A DNA stretch of 64,000 nt from Ochotona curzoniae (GCF_017591425.1 NW_024465885.1:43519001-43583000); one strand, 5' to 3'. Numbered from the stretch's first letter, positions 31,961-44,147 are shown. Numbers and translations: made by a program. Notes: generated by a model not told the origin, from the sequence alone.

Positions 31961-34629
31961 TTTGCGTCAGTGGGAGAGAAGGCTCAGGTGACCGGGGACA
32001 GGGTGCAGGACGGATCCTGCGAGGTCGCCTTTGGGGGTATGTGCCGAGAGAACGGTAACTTCGGCTATTTTCCACAACTTGCTCATTTTTATTTTGTGTT
32101 CGGGCGCTTCATCCGCAGCAACTTTCCCTGGAGTTAGCTTCGAAGCAGGTTTTCTTCTCGAATTCTTGGAGCCTTCCGCGGCTGAAACCTCGTCTTTGGC
32201 GGGGGTACAAGAGCTGCGGCTTCCTCCGCCCCTGGGCTGGGCTGCGGTCCAATCATTTAAGGGACCTGCTTGGGCCTCACACACAGCACCGGCGGGAAGG
32301 CTGGGTCTTGGCCAAGCGCCGCTGAAACGCTGGGCGCTAAGTCTCTCACCCTTTCTCGGTCCTGGAGAAGATCCCCACCCCCAGTCAGGCGCCAGACCCC
32401 GGGGCTCGCTGCACACAATGTATACAATCTCCATACTGCAATATAAACCTAGGATGTGACTAGATGAAGATTTGAAACCAAATCTTGCCCTCAGGGGCGC
32501 GGATCGCTTAGAGGACTGGCCAGACGCGGGAGCCGCAGACTCCAGCAGCGAATGGCCAGCATCGTCTCTCTTGGTTACAGGGCAAGAATGCCCCTGGACC
32601 TGCATGGGGCGTTGTGGGTGAAGACTTACCTGAATACAGAATCATTTCTGGGCCCCTGAGCCCGGTCCACATAGGTGCCAGTTGCTCCAGCCCCGAGCTT
32701 GGGACAGGAACGTGTGGGTCCTGCAGTGGGTAACTTGGGCCCTACGGGCTTCCCCCGCAGAATTGAAGGCATATCAGACGAGGGGTGGGGTAGTCAGTGG
32801 TGGAGTTGAGTGGCTGTGTGGCCAGCAACCCAAAGGTGGGACCTAGCAGCACATTCCCAATGCAAGGAGTGAGCAGGGCAAGGATTAATCACCACTTTTA
32901 CTCCAAAATTCTGTTTGGAAGGAAACTTTCAAAGAACTGAAAAGTTAGTCCAGATTCAGCCATAAACAGAAGGCTACGGTGGGGCGCTAGGAGGCTGGAA
33001 TTTCGAATGGCGAGAGCCAAGAGCCAAGTGGAGCTGGAGCTGGCCATGGGGAGCGGTTCCATCCCGTTCAGGTATGCGCAGAGTAAATCAATCCAAGCTT
33101 CCCTTCTACTCGCCCGGCCGGGAGAGCTTTCTGCAGCTTGCAGCTGCCAACCCGCCTGGACGCCTGATCTGCTAGGGAAGAGGGAGGGCTGTGTTCCTGA
33201 GAGGCCCTTCCTCAGCCGCCTGTCTCAAGTTCTCGGCCGCCACGGGTGAGCCCCAAGCGTTCCCAGACGGTAAGAAGCCACAGCCAGGCTCGTGCTGGCG
33301 CACACAGCACCCAGCCTTTTGGAGCAAGTGGTTGCTTGCCGAGGGTGGCCCAGGCCTGGCACCAGTCAAGCCATAGGTCTCCTCCGGGCTTCAGGGATGG
33401 GGCGGGAGAGGACTGGCATAGCTCAGCTTTCGGTTTCCGATGCCGTTTAACAACTCCTATTGAGAGAAGGGCAGTAGAAGGAAGCAGGACCCGATGGAAG
33501 GTTAGCGCTGCCGTCTAGACCAACCACCCCCAAGCGTGTAAGTGCATGGCCCTTCAGGTCCCCCAGCCCCAAGCTGCGAACCCCCTAGACTCATCAGGAT
33601 GCGGAGGACCACAAGACCTCCAGCACTTGGCTATCCACTGCAGACCGCAGTGGGCAAGAACTCTGAGCCCCCAGGCACCTTACAGAAGGTGGACTTGGGC
33701 GGTCCCATATCCCCCGGGGCAGGCAGTGAGCTGGCGTGAAGCAAATCCACATCATGTGCATCTCAACCAGGATGTGTCACCAGCCCAGCTAGGCTCAGAA
33801 TGAGGCTGTGGGAAGACCCTGGTGAGAAGATACATCCTGCTTGCTCCCAGAATGGAACCATCGGAGTTCCCAAAGCAGCCAGAGCGAAGGAGAGCCGGCT
33901 TAACATTGCCATGGCTCAAATTAGCATGGAGCTAAAGATCTGTCTGCCCCTCATAGGGTAGGACCCATGCCCAGCAATGTGGCCAGTTCATTGAAGAGGC
34001 AAGGCATTCCTGCCGTCCTGCCTGTTTCTCATTCTAAGTGTCCCCTTGTAGATTTTGAGCTGAGTCCCCCCCCCCCCGCGCCACCCCCCATACACAGGTG
34101 CTCTAGGGAATCCGTAGAAGTCTTAGGGGCATTTGGCAAGAGTTTCCAGACACCTTGCAAGGTGACCACCCTCCTCTTTCAGGACCTCTGTAAGGGATGC
34201 CCAGTACCCACTTTGGTTTTTCCCCGAATAAGGGGTTTGGCTGCATTCAGCCCTACCTGGTTGGGTGAGGGACTTGGGACAGCCACAGACAAACAGGGCC
34301 GTCTGATTCGAAGGCTGACAGGGTCTCCTAGGTGGGACAGAGATAGAGATTCCATACACACTTCCAGCCCCTTCCCCAACCTCTCTCTCCCAGGAGTTAC
34401 TGGGGGCTGGGTGAAGGAAGGCGGTGTGGACCAGGCAGAGCCCAACTGGGAAGAGGGAGGTGGAGTTCCCCGTGCTGGGGGATGAGGAGGATTGTTGATT
34501 ATTACTAATAGGAGGCTGGAAGAAGAGGTGGCTGCGGGCTAGCAGGCTAGCGGGCTAGCTGGTGTTAAGGAAGGAGTTCAGAACTTTGCCTAAGTCCCTT
34601 CATTCCACTTCCAGGCAAATCCTGGAAGA
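31961..34629. other. Unique sequence downstream of OLIG2, SINE-free
   Basis: No gene is recognised. The DNA is moderately GC-rich. Motif-rich stretches occur near 32415-32470 ('cacacaatgtatacaatc') and 32880-32980 ('aaggattaatcacc', 'ctttcaaagaac'). Near 34538-34560 GCTAGC palindromes recur three times about 9 bases apart. A C-run is at 34068-34077. Confidence 0.45.
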
Positions 34630-34735
34630 GCAGCCGTCACTGATCCACATTACAGTTGAGGAAACTGAGGCACAGAGAGGGTAAATGAGGCACACCGGGC
34701 ACAAGGAACCTGACTGCAGAGCCCAAGCCCTGACA
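34630..34735 (+). repeat. MIR-like ancient SINE fragment
   Basis: It has the conserved core 'cattacagttgaggaaactgaggcacagagagggtaaatgag', followed by 'gactgcagagccc'. Confidence 0.75.
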
Positions 34736-34771
34736 GGCACCCTCTCACCCCACCCTCATAATCCCCAATCT

Positions 34772-35075
34772 GGGGCTGGTGCCATGTCTCAATCCTCCCT
34801 CTTCAAGTGCCAGCATCCCAAAAGGGTGCAAGCTCATGTCCTGGCTGCTCCACTTCCCATCCAACTCCCTGCCTGTGGCCTGGGAAAGCAGTGGGGACAG
34901 CCCAAAGGCTTGGGACTCTGCACCAGAGTAGAAGACTCAGAAAAAGTTCCTGACCCATGGCTCCTGGCTTTGGGTCAGCACAGTTGAGGGCATTGTGGCC
35001 TGAGAGTGAACCAGTGGATCAAAGATCTCTCTCAGTCTGCCTTTCAACTAAAAATAAATAAATAAATCTTTAAAA
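34772..35075 (+). mobile_element. CSINE-type SINE, full length
   Basis: The head 'ggggctggtgccatgtctcaa', 'gcatcccaaaagggtgcaagctc', 'cctgtggcctgggaaagcagtgggg' and an 'aaaataaataaataaatcttt' tail are present. It is the first SINE on the right of the OLIG2 block. Confidence 0.9.
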
Positions 35076-35214
35076 AACATTCCCAAACTAGCATCAACCA
35101 CAGGGTACTTACTCTCCAACACTGCACCCCAACCCCTAAACGGTGCTCCCAGCCCTCCTCCCAGGTGCCTGGACTCCATCTGTCCCCATCTGGGTGGCGG
35201 GTGGTGACAGGAGA

Positions 35215-35400
35215 CAGGCTTTAGCAATTAGTGGCTCCGGTGGGCGCGTGGTGCGGGTTGGAGGCAGGGCAGGAGCAGGTGAGCTGAGGCTCTCTCTCAT
35301 TAAGGACTGTCGTTAGAGCCCAGCCAGCTGCTGGCTCGGCTGCAGCGGACTCTCAGGTCGTGGCCCCTGCGCGTGGTGTGTGCCACATCCCGGCGCTAAC
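35215..35400. promoter_or_regulatory. Candidate enhancer downstream of OLIG2
   Basis: This repeat-free stretch has homeodomain cores ('agcaattagtgg' near 35223, 'ctcattaagg' near 35297) and an E-box CAGCTG in 'cagccagctgctggctc' (near 35325). It also has CpG-containing words, while the surrounding DNA is poorer in CpG. It lies about 3.3 kb after the end of OLIG2. Function is inferred only. Confidence 0.3.
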
Positions 35401-37462
35401 TGAGAAAGGAAAATAAACCCCTACTCGGTGCCAGGCGGGCTGCCAGAGCTGTGCCTCTCCCATTTTACAGCACACTGAGGACACGTGGCCTGGCCCACAG
35501 ATGTCTCCGTTTACAACACTGGAAAGCCATCTGGCCCACCGGGACAATTTGGCGGAGTTGTAGATTTTGGGGGTGATATCAGAAACTGGAGGTAGGGAGG
35601 GAGTGCCCTGCGCCACAGAGCCACCGCTCTGCAGGAACTTGCTCTGAATCTGTGGGCGTGTCATTTCTGTCCCTGGCTTCCTGATTCTGCAGGTTGTTCG
35701 TGAGGGTTAGGGACCCAGCGCCTGGGAGCAGCGGGCACCAGCCTGCGCCTGCTTTTGCACCTCGTGCTGCTTTCCTTGGGCAAGAGGGCAGGGGTCCGCT
35801 TTGGTTTGAGAGGGAGGGAGAAAGCACCGCACTATGGAACCACCTCCTCGGACTGCCACTTCCAGACCCCAGACTGAGGTGAAACCTGCGCTCCCAAGCC
35901 CGTGCACCGGGATCCACGCGCATGTGCACACACACACACACACACACACACACGAATGAGCTCAGGTTCTGCAGTTCCCATTCGCGGATCCATGCACACA
36001 GGCCCTGCACAACCCTCCCGTGGCTGTTCTCTGGAGGCATTTGGCCTTGCTGAGCCCTTGGAGGTCTTTGGGTGCCTGCTGGATGGATGAGAGCCCTCCC
36101 CGGTTTACCATCCACTCCCAGGCTGGGCTTAAGAGCTGAAAATGGGCACCATCTCGGGCTGTTTAAACCTAGAAGGTCTTGGGCATTCTGAGTTCTCCCA
36201 GGTCTTCCAGACTGTCCAAACTCCTGGCTTTGCCAGAGCAAGTCCAGGTGGCCAAGGGCAGCAGATAAACACGGTGGGCCCTGAGCAGACGTTGCTGTAA
36301 TGCACCAGGCCTCCCCCACTCAGTTCCCTGGAGAAGTCCTGGGAGCCACTCCACCTCTCCTGACATCCCAGGGTGGGGCTGGGCTGCTGAGAGTAGCTCC
36401 CCCAGTGAGGCCTTCCCAAGGGAGAATGGTGTGGTTTGGCTGCTTGTGTACTGTTAGCACCTGCTGCATGAGAGAGCTCTGAAAATGAATGGCTGATGGG
36501 ATATGTGGCGAGTGTGAATAGAAAGTAGTAGGGAAGGGAGGAAGCATGGAGAGTGGACCACTAAGACCCCCAAGGCAAACACCCCAGCATGCTATATAGC
36601 AGAGATGGGCGTGGAGGTGGGAGGGACCAACACTGGACCCTGGAGACCAGTAAGCACTGGTGTCTCCAGGCTGGGCCAGGTCATTAGATTTCCCTGTGTC
36701 TCTTTCTTTATGAAAATTCTCCCAAAGTAATTCCTATGCATATCTGACAGCTGTGCTGGGTGAAGATGAGATGAAAGGTACTGTGGGTCACTGCATGGTT
36801 CCAGCTTGGGACTGGATGGACCCTGGGCCTAGTGCACTATCCATGGTGCCATTGGGTACTCTGCTGGAGCTAGGCCCCACGCCAGTCCCTACCGCCCCTC
36901 CCGCCAACATATCATCTTTTACCTATGCAAGCAGCCAGGAGTATGGGCATTACAGGGGTTGAGTGCCTTGGAAACAATGAGGTTTGGCTGCCTTGGCCAG
37001 GCTACATTCAGGTGTAAGCTCTGGAAGAGATTTCTGAGCCCTGGGTTCCTAGTCTGAGACATCTATTGATGGGAGAGACCACCTCAGAGCATCAGGCATG
37101 CAGTTTGCCCCGTGGAAGCCACAGGCAGAACAGAGCTGGAGTGTCCTGAGAACTGACCTGGGGGTACCCCATCAGCCCCATTTAAGTACTGAGGTGCTGG
37201 GGTCCCATGTAGTGCTACCTGGAGCATGGACAGGTGACTGCAGTGGTACAATGAACCTGCAGCTGGGGCAGCATGATGCAGTTTCTTCTCCCCAGCCACA
37301 ATCGCAGATCTCCACTGGGACTGGGTCTCTGTTCCCTTCAAGAACCCCCAGCCACATCCACCTAACAGCCTACTTGCCATCACCCACTCTCATTCGCTTT
37401 CGATTTAGTTTTAATCCCGGTAGAAGTCATCGACACCAACATTAACTATTTTCTCTTTTATT
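35401..37462. other. Unique intergenic sequence with a (CA)n
   Basis: A MIR-like trace lies at about 35410-35510 ('ctcccattttacagcacactgaggac'). A CA microsatellite of about 13 units lies at 35927-35953. A minus-strand ORF of 246 codons (35579-36319) crosses this microsatellite and has no known domain. No gene is supported. Confidence 0.45.
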
Positions 37463-37776
37463 TCTTTAGATTTTATTTTTATTGGAAAAGCAGAACACAT
37501 TTATGGAGAGGGAGAAAGATAGATCCTCCACCCACTGGTTCACTCTCCAAATGGCCACATCAGCCAGAGCTGAGCCAATCCAGAGCCAGGAGCCTCTTCT
37601 GGGTCTCCCATGCAGGTACAGGATCCCAAGGCCTTGGGCCGTCCTCCACTGCCCTGTCAGGCAACAAGCAGAGAGCTTGAGGGGAAGTGGAGGAACCAGG
37701 ATACGAACTGACAACCATATGGGATTCCATTGCTTGCAAGGTGAGGATTTAGCCACTGAGCCGTCATGCTGGGCCC
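37463..37776 (-). mobile_element. CSINE-type SINE, full length
   Basis: Reversed landmarks are 'gattttatttttattggaaaagcag', 'gatcctccacccactggttcac', 'gggtctcccatgcaggtacagg', 'accatatgggattcc' and the reversed head 'agccactgagccgtcatgctgggccc'. Confidence 0.95.
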
Positions 37777-38019
37777 AACATTAACCATTTTAAAGCAAGC
37801 AGTGAGGAGGCACTGGCAGTGTGGTGCAACCACACATTGACCAGCCCAAAGTGAACCTTCATACTTGTCTAGCACCCCCTCTTCACCGCTCCTCCTCTGC
37901 TCTTGGCAACTGCATCTTGTCTCCATAGATTTGCCTATTCTGGAAATTTCACATATATGGAATCACACTTAGTGCTTTTTTGTGTCTGATTTCTTTCACA
38001 TATCACCATTTAAAACAGG
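37777..38019. other. Short intergenic gap
   Basis: The segment near 37900-37990 ('ttgcctattctggaaatttcacatatatggaatcac') resembles the 3' part of an old L1, but it is too short to define. Confidence 0.4.
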
Positions 38020-38325
38020 TTTACATTTTGCTTGGAATGTCAGAATTACAAAAAGAGATGAAAATACAGAGAGACATCTTCCATCTGCTGGGTCACCCCT
38101 CAAAAGGCTGCAATGGTCAGACCTGGGCTGGCCTGAAACCGGGAGCCGGGAGCTTCTTCCAGGTCTCCCACATGGCTGTGGGGGTCCAAGCACTTGGGCC
38201 ATCCTCTGCTGCCTTTCTGGGTAGTTAGCAGGGAGCTGGATCAGAAGAGGGGTAGCCAAGATGGGAACTGGCACCCATATAGGATGCCAGCATCACAGGT
38301 GAAAGCTTAGTCTACAGTGCCACCA
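38020..38325 (-). mobile_element. CSINE-type SINE
   Basis: Reversed landmarks are 'ttgcttggaatgtcagaattac', 'catcttccatctgctgggtcacccc', 'caggtctcccacatggctg', 'ttagcagggagctggatc' and 'acccatataggatgcc'. Confidence 0.9.
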
Positions 38326-38339
38326 TCCTTTGGCATACA

Positions 38340-38640
38340 CACACAAATTTGCGAGTTATAGAGAGAATGAGAGACATAGAGAGAAAGATCTTCCATCCAC
38401 TAGTTCACTCCTCAGATGGATTCAACAGCAGGGGCCAGGGCAAAGCCAAGGTCCAGGGACTTTCCCTGAGTCTCCTACATTGGGTACAGGGGTCCAAGCA
38501 CTTGGGTCATCCTCTGCTGCTTTTCCAGGCCATTAGTAGGGAACTGGGTTGGAAGTGGAGCAGCTGGGTCTTGCACTGGAGACCATGTGAGATGCCAGTA
38601 CTGCAGGCAGCATCTTATCTATTACGCCAGAATGCTGACT
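38340..38640 (-). mobile_element. CSINE-type SINE
   Basis: Reversed landmarks are 'gagagaaagatcttccatccactagttcactcc', 'gggtacaggggtccaagcacttgggtcatcc', 'tttccaggccattagtagggaactggg' and 'catgtgagatgcc'. It follows the previous copy head to tail. Confidence 0.9.
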
Positions 38641-38699
38641 CCTCTCCTTCACTTCTGAGACACCCTCAGGTCTATGCATGCAACCCCCGACTGGGGGTC

Positions 38700-38872
38700 A
38701 AAAGAAGCTTGGACTAGTTTTGAAATCTACATCTCCTAGATGGAGTTAAAGCTCCTGGCTTTGGCATGGCCCACCCTCAGCTATTGTGGTCATCTGGGGA
38801 GTGAATCAGCTGATAGATGATATCTCTCCTCTTTGTAAATCTGCCTTCCAAATATAAACGAACAAGTAAACA
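38700..38872 (+). mobile_element. SINE 3' half
   Basis: It holds 'ctcctggctttggcatggccc', 'ttgtggtcatctggggagtgaatcagc' and 'tctgccttccaaatataaac'. The 5' half is missing. Confidence 0.75.
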
Positions 38873-40741
38873 AAACTAAAGAAAAACCCAAGGTCTCTGT
38901 GCAGGCTGGGTATCCCCAGGGAAAGTGCTTGGCCTCTCTGAGCCTGAAATTCCATTTCCCTTTCCCCACAGTACGTTTAGTATTTATCAAGTCTAGCCAT
39001 AGTTATTTGCCTTCCCTATTTGGATACTGGCTGCCAAAGATCTTTGATCATCTAGATTGCTGATGTAGAACCGTGCGCAGCACCTGCAACACCCAGGAAG
39101 TGCTGGGTACACAGGCACCAAGCCAATGAAGAGTGAGCAGAGATTGCTTGCTACTCCCTTCTGCGTGAAGCCGTTTTACCATTAGCATGCAGGAGGCATG
39201 AGAAACATCAGAAGGATCTGACTCTGAGCAAAGTGCCTCCTTAGGTTCTGTTTTCCCCTAAATAAAACCAAAAAACAAAAAACTGCCAACCTATGCTAGG
39301 TTTTAGAGGCTGCTCTTGCATGGTAGGGAACAAACAGGAACTGTCTGCAACAGTGTGTCAGATGCCATGGTCATGCATCACAGTTTGCACCAGAAGGCCT
39401 TGAGACCAGCACCCAGCCTTTACTGTCTGTCTCAAGTCGTGTCAGAACCTTGCTCCTCTTTGCAGGGAAGATGGCTGTGTCCTGGGGCATCGGGGAGTGT
39501 CGGGGAGTGGTCATGGCCCTTCTACCCAGTTTGACCGCAGAGTGCTTATGAGGAATAATGAATGACCAGGGGATGGAAGGGGAGACTTCGAAAACTTCAT
39601 GGGAAGTACATCCCGTGGAAAAGTTACACACAGATTCTGAGTTGTCTGCAACCAGATCAACTTATCTTTCAATGCCATATCTCAAGAGCTTTTTGAAGCG
39701 GACTTGTGTTTTCCTAACCCTGGAAGGTCAGGAAAAGGCGGCGACAATGGCTATGTTTTCTAGCGTGTGTGCTATAGAGAGCTTTGCTCTGCTAGCCTCT
39801 GCAGCGAGGAGTAGCAGGCTGTGATGTGGGTGATGTTTGAATTCCTTTTCCTTTCTCTCTCCTCTGCGTTTCCCTGTAGCCCCAGGAGTCAGCGAGCAGG
39901 GCATGCAGCCCTTCCTGGTGCCCTAGCCCCAAAGCAAGACCCCACAAGAGCCTCACCCTGCTTTCCTACAACCACAGTGAGGCTACAGCCACCTGTTCAA
40001 AGGAAGCTTCATCTTTCCTTCCTTACAAATGAGAAAAAAACCAACACTGGAAGTAAGGACTTGGGCAGGTGGGGCTGGCTCAGAAGCCAGGGCTTTCCCC
40101 TGCTCCCCTAGTGTCCTAGGAGGATGCCTGGGATCTAACTGCCCTGCCCATTTGTCTAATGGGTGCTTCTTCTGGGGTCCCCTCTGAACAAAGGGAGGCA
40201 CCCCCAGTGTCACCCTCAGGTCCATGCAGACACACAGAAGGCACACAGGCCCATAGAGAATAAGGGGTGATCCCCATTGCAGGACTTTGAGCTGGACAAG
40301 CAGGTGTACCTGCTGGGGTTGGGAGGGAGGTTGTATCTTCAAAGCTCACCTATGCCAATGGACAGCCCTGAATGCTGTTCTCCACCAGCCTGTTCGTTAA
40401 GCTGAGCACTTCCCCTGCTATTGTCACCGCATGAATAACTGCCATTCCCCAGGAAGTCCTCCCTGCAGCATGCTGGTACCCAGCAGGCCACCCGCACCCA
40501 CTAGTCTGGCCAGTGTTGTTGATGATGCAAGGCAGGGCCTTGACAGCCTGGACAAGCTTGCCTCCCAGGGAAGTGGACTAAGTCCACTGGGAGGCATTCC
40601 TTCATCCTGCATCTAAGACCGGAGTGGGATCAAACCATGTTTGCAGGGGCTTTCATCAAACACTATGACATTTACATGTGCCTTAATCATGATAATCTAG
40701 AACCTTCTATTTCCTCCCCCTCCCAAATAGTGAGTTTCTAA
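38873..40741. other. Unique intergenic sequence
   Basis: No gene is recognised. The ORFs here are short and without known domains. A-rich words near 39258-39282 are the only simple repeats. Confidence 0.45.
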
Positions 40742-40790
40742 AAAGATTTATTTATTTTTATTTGAAAGGCAGATTTACAGAGATGACTTC
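40742..40790 (-). mobile_element. SINE 3' tail fragment
   Basis: 'agatttatttatttttatttgaaaggcagatttacagag' is the reversed A-rich end of a CSINE. It is cut off where the next repeat begins. Confidence 0.75.
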
Positions 40791-40869
40791 ATAGAGGAAT
40801 TTGGGGAACTCCTCTGTCAGGACACAGCTCCTGCAGAAAAACACAAGAAGCAAAGCAGAAGCAGCCAGA

Positions 40870-42605
40870 CCAAATCAGGATATAGTACCCACTCAGGTCT
40901 GGGTGTGGGTGGGCCAGTTGGGTCACTTCATGGCACCAATTGGCAGATGTGAGAACCAGGACAGGGTGCAGGAATAGGCTCGGTTGGGCCTCAACATCAG
41001 GCAGTTTACATTATAGTATCAGGACTGGGGACTGGCTAGGCCAGGCTAGGCTAAAGCACCTGCCAGCACAAGCTGGAAATGGAGGCAGGCTGGGATGACT
41101 CAGGTTTCAGCACCTGATGGTGAATGTTGAGGTGAGGTGGGCCATGCCAGACTGGGTTGCAGCATAGGTAAAACTCCACGTGGGAGCTCACCCAGTAGGT
41201 GGGCAGCGAGGACTCCTGGTGACCATGAGAGCTGGGGACAGGTACAGACCAAGCTGGGCAGGGCTACAGCACTCATTGACCTACATGTGAACTGGGTTAG
41301 GGGGAGAGCCAGGCTGGGCTAAGTGACCATGTCCACTGGTGCATGCATGAACTAGAGTAAGTACAGGCTGGTTTGGCTTTGCCACAGCATCAGCTGGCAA
41401 GTGCTAGGAATGCGGATAAGTCCTGTCAAACCAGACTGCACAACCACTTGGCAAGTGCAAGATCTGGGACTGGGATGGGCATAGTAGGGAAACTGTAGGC
41501 ACCTCTCTGATAGGCTGCAGCTCCCACTGGTGAGGAGGAGAACGAGGGCTGGGGGTAGGCCTGGCTGGACAGGTGGTAGCACCTGCCAGCACAAGTGTGG
41601 GTTGGATGGTGGAGCCAGTTGGGCTGAGCTAGGCTTCAGCATTCGTTGATGTGTAGGTAACTAACTGGAATGCAGAACCTATTGGACCAGTCTGTTGCAC
41701 ATACCAGCATGTGTACGAAGCAAGGCTGGAAAAGGGCCTGGGGGAGTTTTTGAAGGTTGATCCGATTAGGCTGCAATTCCTGCTGGTGGGTATGAGGGCT
41801 GATTGCGTGGTGGGCAGGGTTAGGCTGGGCCACAGCATCCATTGGTTTGCATATGAGATAGGGCTGGGGACAGAACTGATCAGGTGACTGCAACTCTCAG
41901 TGTGTGTAGGCTGCTGTGGGTGATGGACTGAGCTAGACCCTGCACTGGCTGGCATACACAGGAGTCAGGTCTGGGGTCACCTCTGGCAAGGTTTCTTTGG
42001 GGACTCCCCACAACTAGACCATTGTTCTCAAAACTCCAGCCATGGGGAAAATCACAGGATCTGCGGCCTGACTATGGAGTACATGTGTCAGAACTGGGCC
42101 TCCTCAGTTGCTGAGGCCTGTGCAGCAGACAGCATACTGAAGCGCACATGGGGACCATGACAGATCATTGAGGCCTGTAGAGAACATCTAGCACCATGGA
42201 GGGCAGAACAAAATGGACCCGTCTCCTGGTCAAGCTTTGACAGCAAGTGTCTGGGCAAGTGGAGACTCTAAGGTGAACTGTGTCAGCCAATGTACCTTGG
42301 AGAAATGAAATCAACAGCATCTCATAACTATCAAATCACTTAAGCAGTACCCTCGGAACATGCTCCACACTGGGGACCATGGTATGACATTGAGTGGCCA
42401 TGCTTATCCCCAGGTACTGATCAGGTTAGGATGCTGTGAGCAGCCCCTTCCCCTTTTCTCTTATCCTCCAGATACAGGAAGGAAAAAATTAAAAACAGTT
42501 GTCTTACCCACTTTGGTCCATTCCTCGACCCTCCCTACCCTACTCAGTGGTCAGCATGGGCATCCATCTTTCTCAACTATGTAAACATCATCAAAAATGA
42601 AATTT
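40870..42605 (+). repeat. Degenerate tandem array joined to a retroelement-like 3' end (copy B)
   Basis: From about 41040 to 41960 a loose motif recurs: 'GGCTRGGCYRCAGCACCTGCTGGCATGTG'-like words, with the CAGCA/TGCAN core near 41052, 41106, 41158, 41267, 41382, 41576, 41635, 41694, 41770, 41831, 41885 and 41940. The spacing is about 52-76 bases where consecutive units can be read. A unique part follows (41960-42231), and then a 3' portion (42232-42605) homologous to 1305-1685, ending in 'aaacatcatcaaaaatg'. The whole may be one element with an internal minisatellite, or two adjacent repeats. I cannot name the family. Confidence 0.6.
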
Positions 42606-42665
42606 TTAAATTTGTGGTCTTCCTGAGGATTAGTTTTCCATCATCCAATTCCCTGTTCTTTGTTT

Positions 42666-42930
42666 TTCAAGATTTATTTATTTAAAAGGCAGAATTACAG
42701 AGAAAAGGAAAGGGAGAGACAGAGAAGCTAGGAGCCTGGAATTCCATTCAGTACTTCCATGTGCAGAGCAGGGATCCAAACACTTGAGCCACCCTCTGTT
42801 GCCTTCCCAGGCACATGAGCAGGGAGCTGGATCAGCAGTGGAGCAACTGGGAGTTGAACCAGTGTCCCTATGGGGTGCAGGTATCTCAGGCAGAGGCTGA
42901 ATTCAGTATGCCACAACACCTCTGCGCTTC
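42666..42930 (-). mobile_element. CSINE-type SINE, internally deleted
   Basis: It runs from 'caagatttatttatttaaaaggcagaattacag' directly to 'agctaggagcctgg', 'cttcccaggcacatgagcagggagctggatc' and 'tccctatggggtgc'. The 'tcttccatctg...ttcactcc' part is missing. Confidence 0.85.
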
Positions 42931-43844
42931 TTGAATTTCCAGTTTAGGAATTTTCTGGCTAAGAGCTCTACTAGGCTAGTTTCTGTCTTGGTACAAAGCC
43001 TCCAGCATGTCAAAGGAAGGCTGTAAAGCAAGTGGCCTTATCTGATACAGCATTTGCATCTGTGCCATCCCAGCCAGCAGCGCCCCCTTCTCACCTCCCC
43101 TGACCCCCCACTGTGGGGCCATCAAGCACATGAAATATGGCCAGTGTGACTGAGCTGCTGATGCTTTCCATGTATTGCATCTTAACCAGTTGTATAACTT
43201 ACCTAGCCCATGTGTGGCTGCGGCTTTGCATTGGACCCTGCAGCTCTTGGCTGAGAAGCTGCAGGGCTCTTTAGCCATGAGACTCACCAGGTGCATTGCC
43301 AGTCATTGCCCTTCCCTTTTCCAAGGCCAAAGCCACCAGACCAGGCCCCAGATGCAGGAGACTTTACCAAGGTCAGAAGGATGTCCTTTCCCAAATCGTA
43401 CAACTTGCACAGATAATATTAGTATTAGCAAGGGGAGAAAATCCACCAAAGGATGCCGGTCAAAATCCTTAGCCTTCAGAGGAATCACAGGGTTGCTATT
43501 GTTCCCCATCAGTCGTGGCTGCTCAGGAAATATCTTGCACCACCACCTCTTGTTTCCTTCCCCATCTAGCCAACACCATACTGCTGCTGTTTCTCTACTT
43601 CCTCTTCCCAAACACATGCCTGCGAATGTTTGGCTACCTAGCTACATCATGAACTCTAACAGATTATGAGTCATCCAGAAAAGCTCACATGTTCTCTGAT
43701 GCTTTAGGAAAACTTGCCTGTGATCCTTGATGGGGATCTTGTAGCTATCTAACACAGATAGCTGACTTCTTTGGACATGGCACCTGCTCAGCTGACATGC
43801 TGTTGTGTGGCTTCACTCACTGCACCACAATGGCAGGCCCAAGA
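42931..43844. other. Unique intergenic sequence
   Basis: No gene is recognised. The ORF at 43175-43669 (164 codons) has no known domain. A short SINE-head-like word ('ctgcaccacaatggcaggccc') is at 43818-43840. Confidence 0.45.
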
Positions 43845-43955
43845 GCTTCGTAGGAATATGCCCATTTTACCCATAAGGAAACAGAAGTACAATGATCATA
43901 CAGATAGCCAATTGCAGGGTTGGGCATTCCGGATCCCAAGTTTATAAAGATGATG
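43845..43955 (+). repeat. MIR-like ancient SINE fragment
   Basis: It holds 'cccattttacccataaggaaacagaag' followed by 'catacagatagccaattgcagggttggg', which keeps the MIR core order. Confidence 0.6.
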
Positions 43956-44147
43956 CTAAACTGATGTATTGAAAAAACATACCAACTGGATCCAGATTTT
44001 CCTTTCTTTAAAAAACACTAATTTTGGAATCAACTTTCACTTGGGAATCATCGTAGAGGCCCAGAAAACCTGCATCATAATGAGCATAATGCGAGAGCAC
44101 TCATATCCATATATCACCTGACTTCCCCTAACGCTAGCACCCCCTTT
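43956..44147. other. Short unique gap
   Basis: No feature is recognised. Confidence 0.4.

Noticed and set aside
35579..36319. 246-codon minus-strand ORF
   Set aside because: It runs through a (CA)n microsatellite read as Cys-Val repeats and has no domain.
43175..43669. 164-codon plus-strand ORF
   Set aside because: No recognisable domain, splice structure or conserved context.
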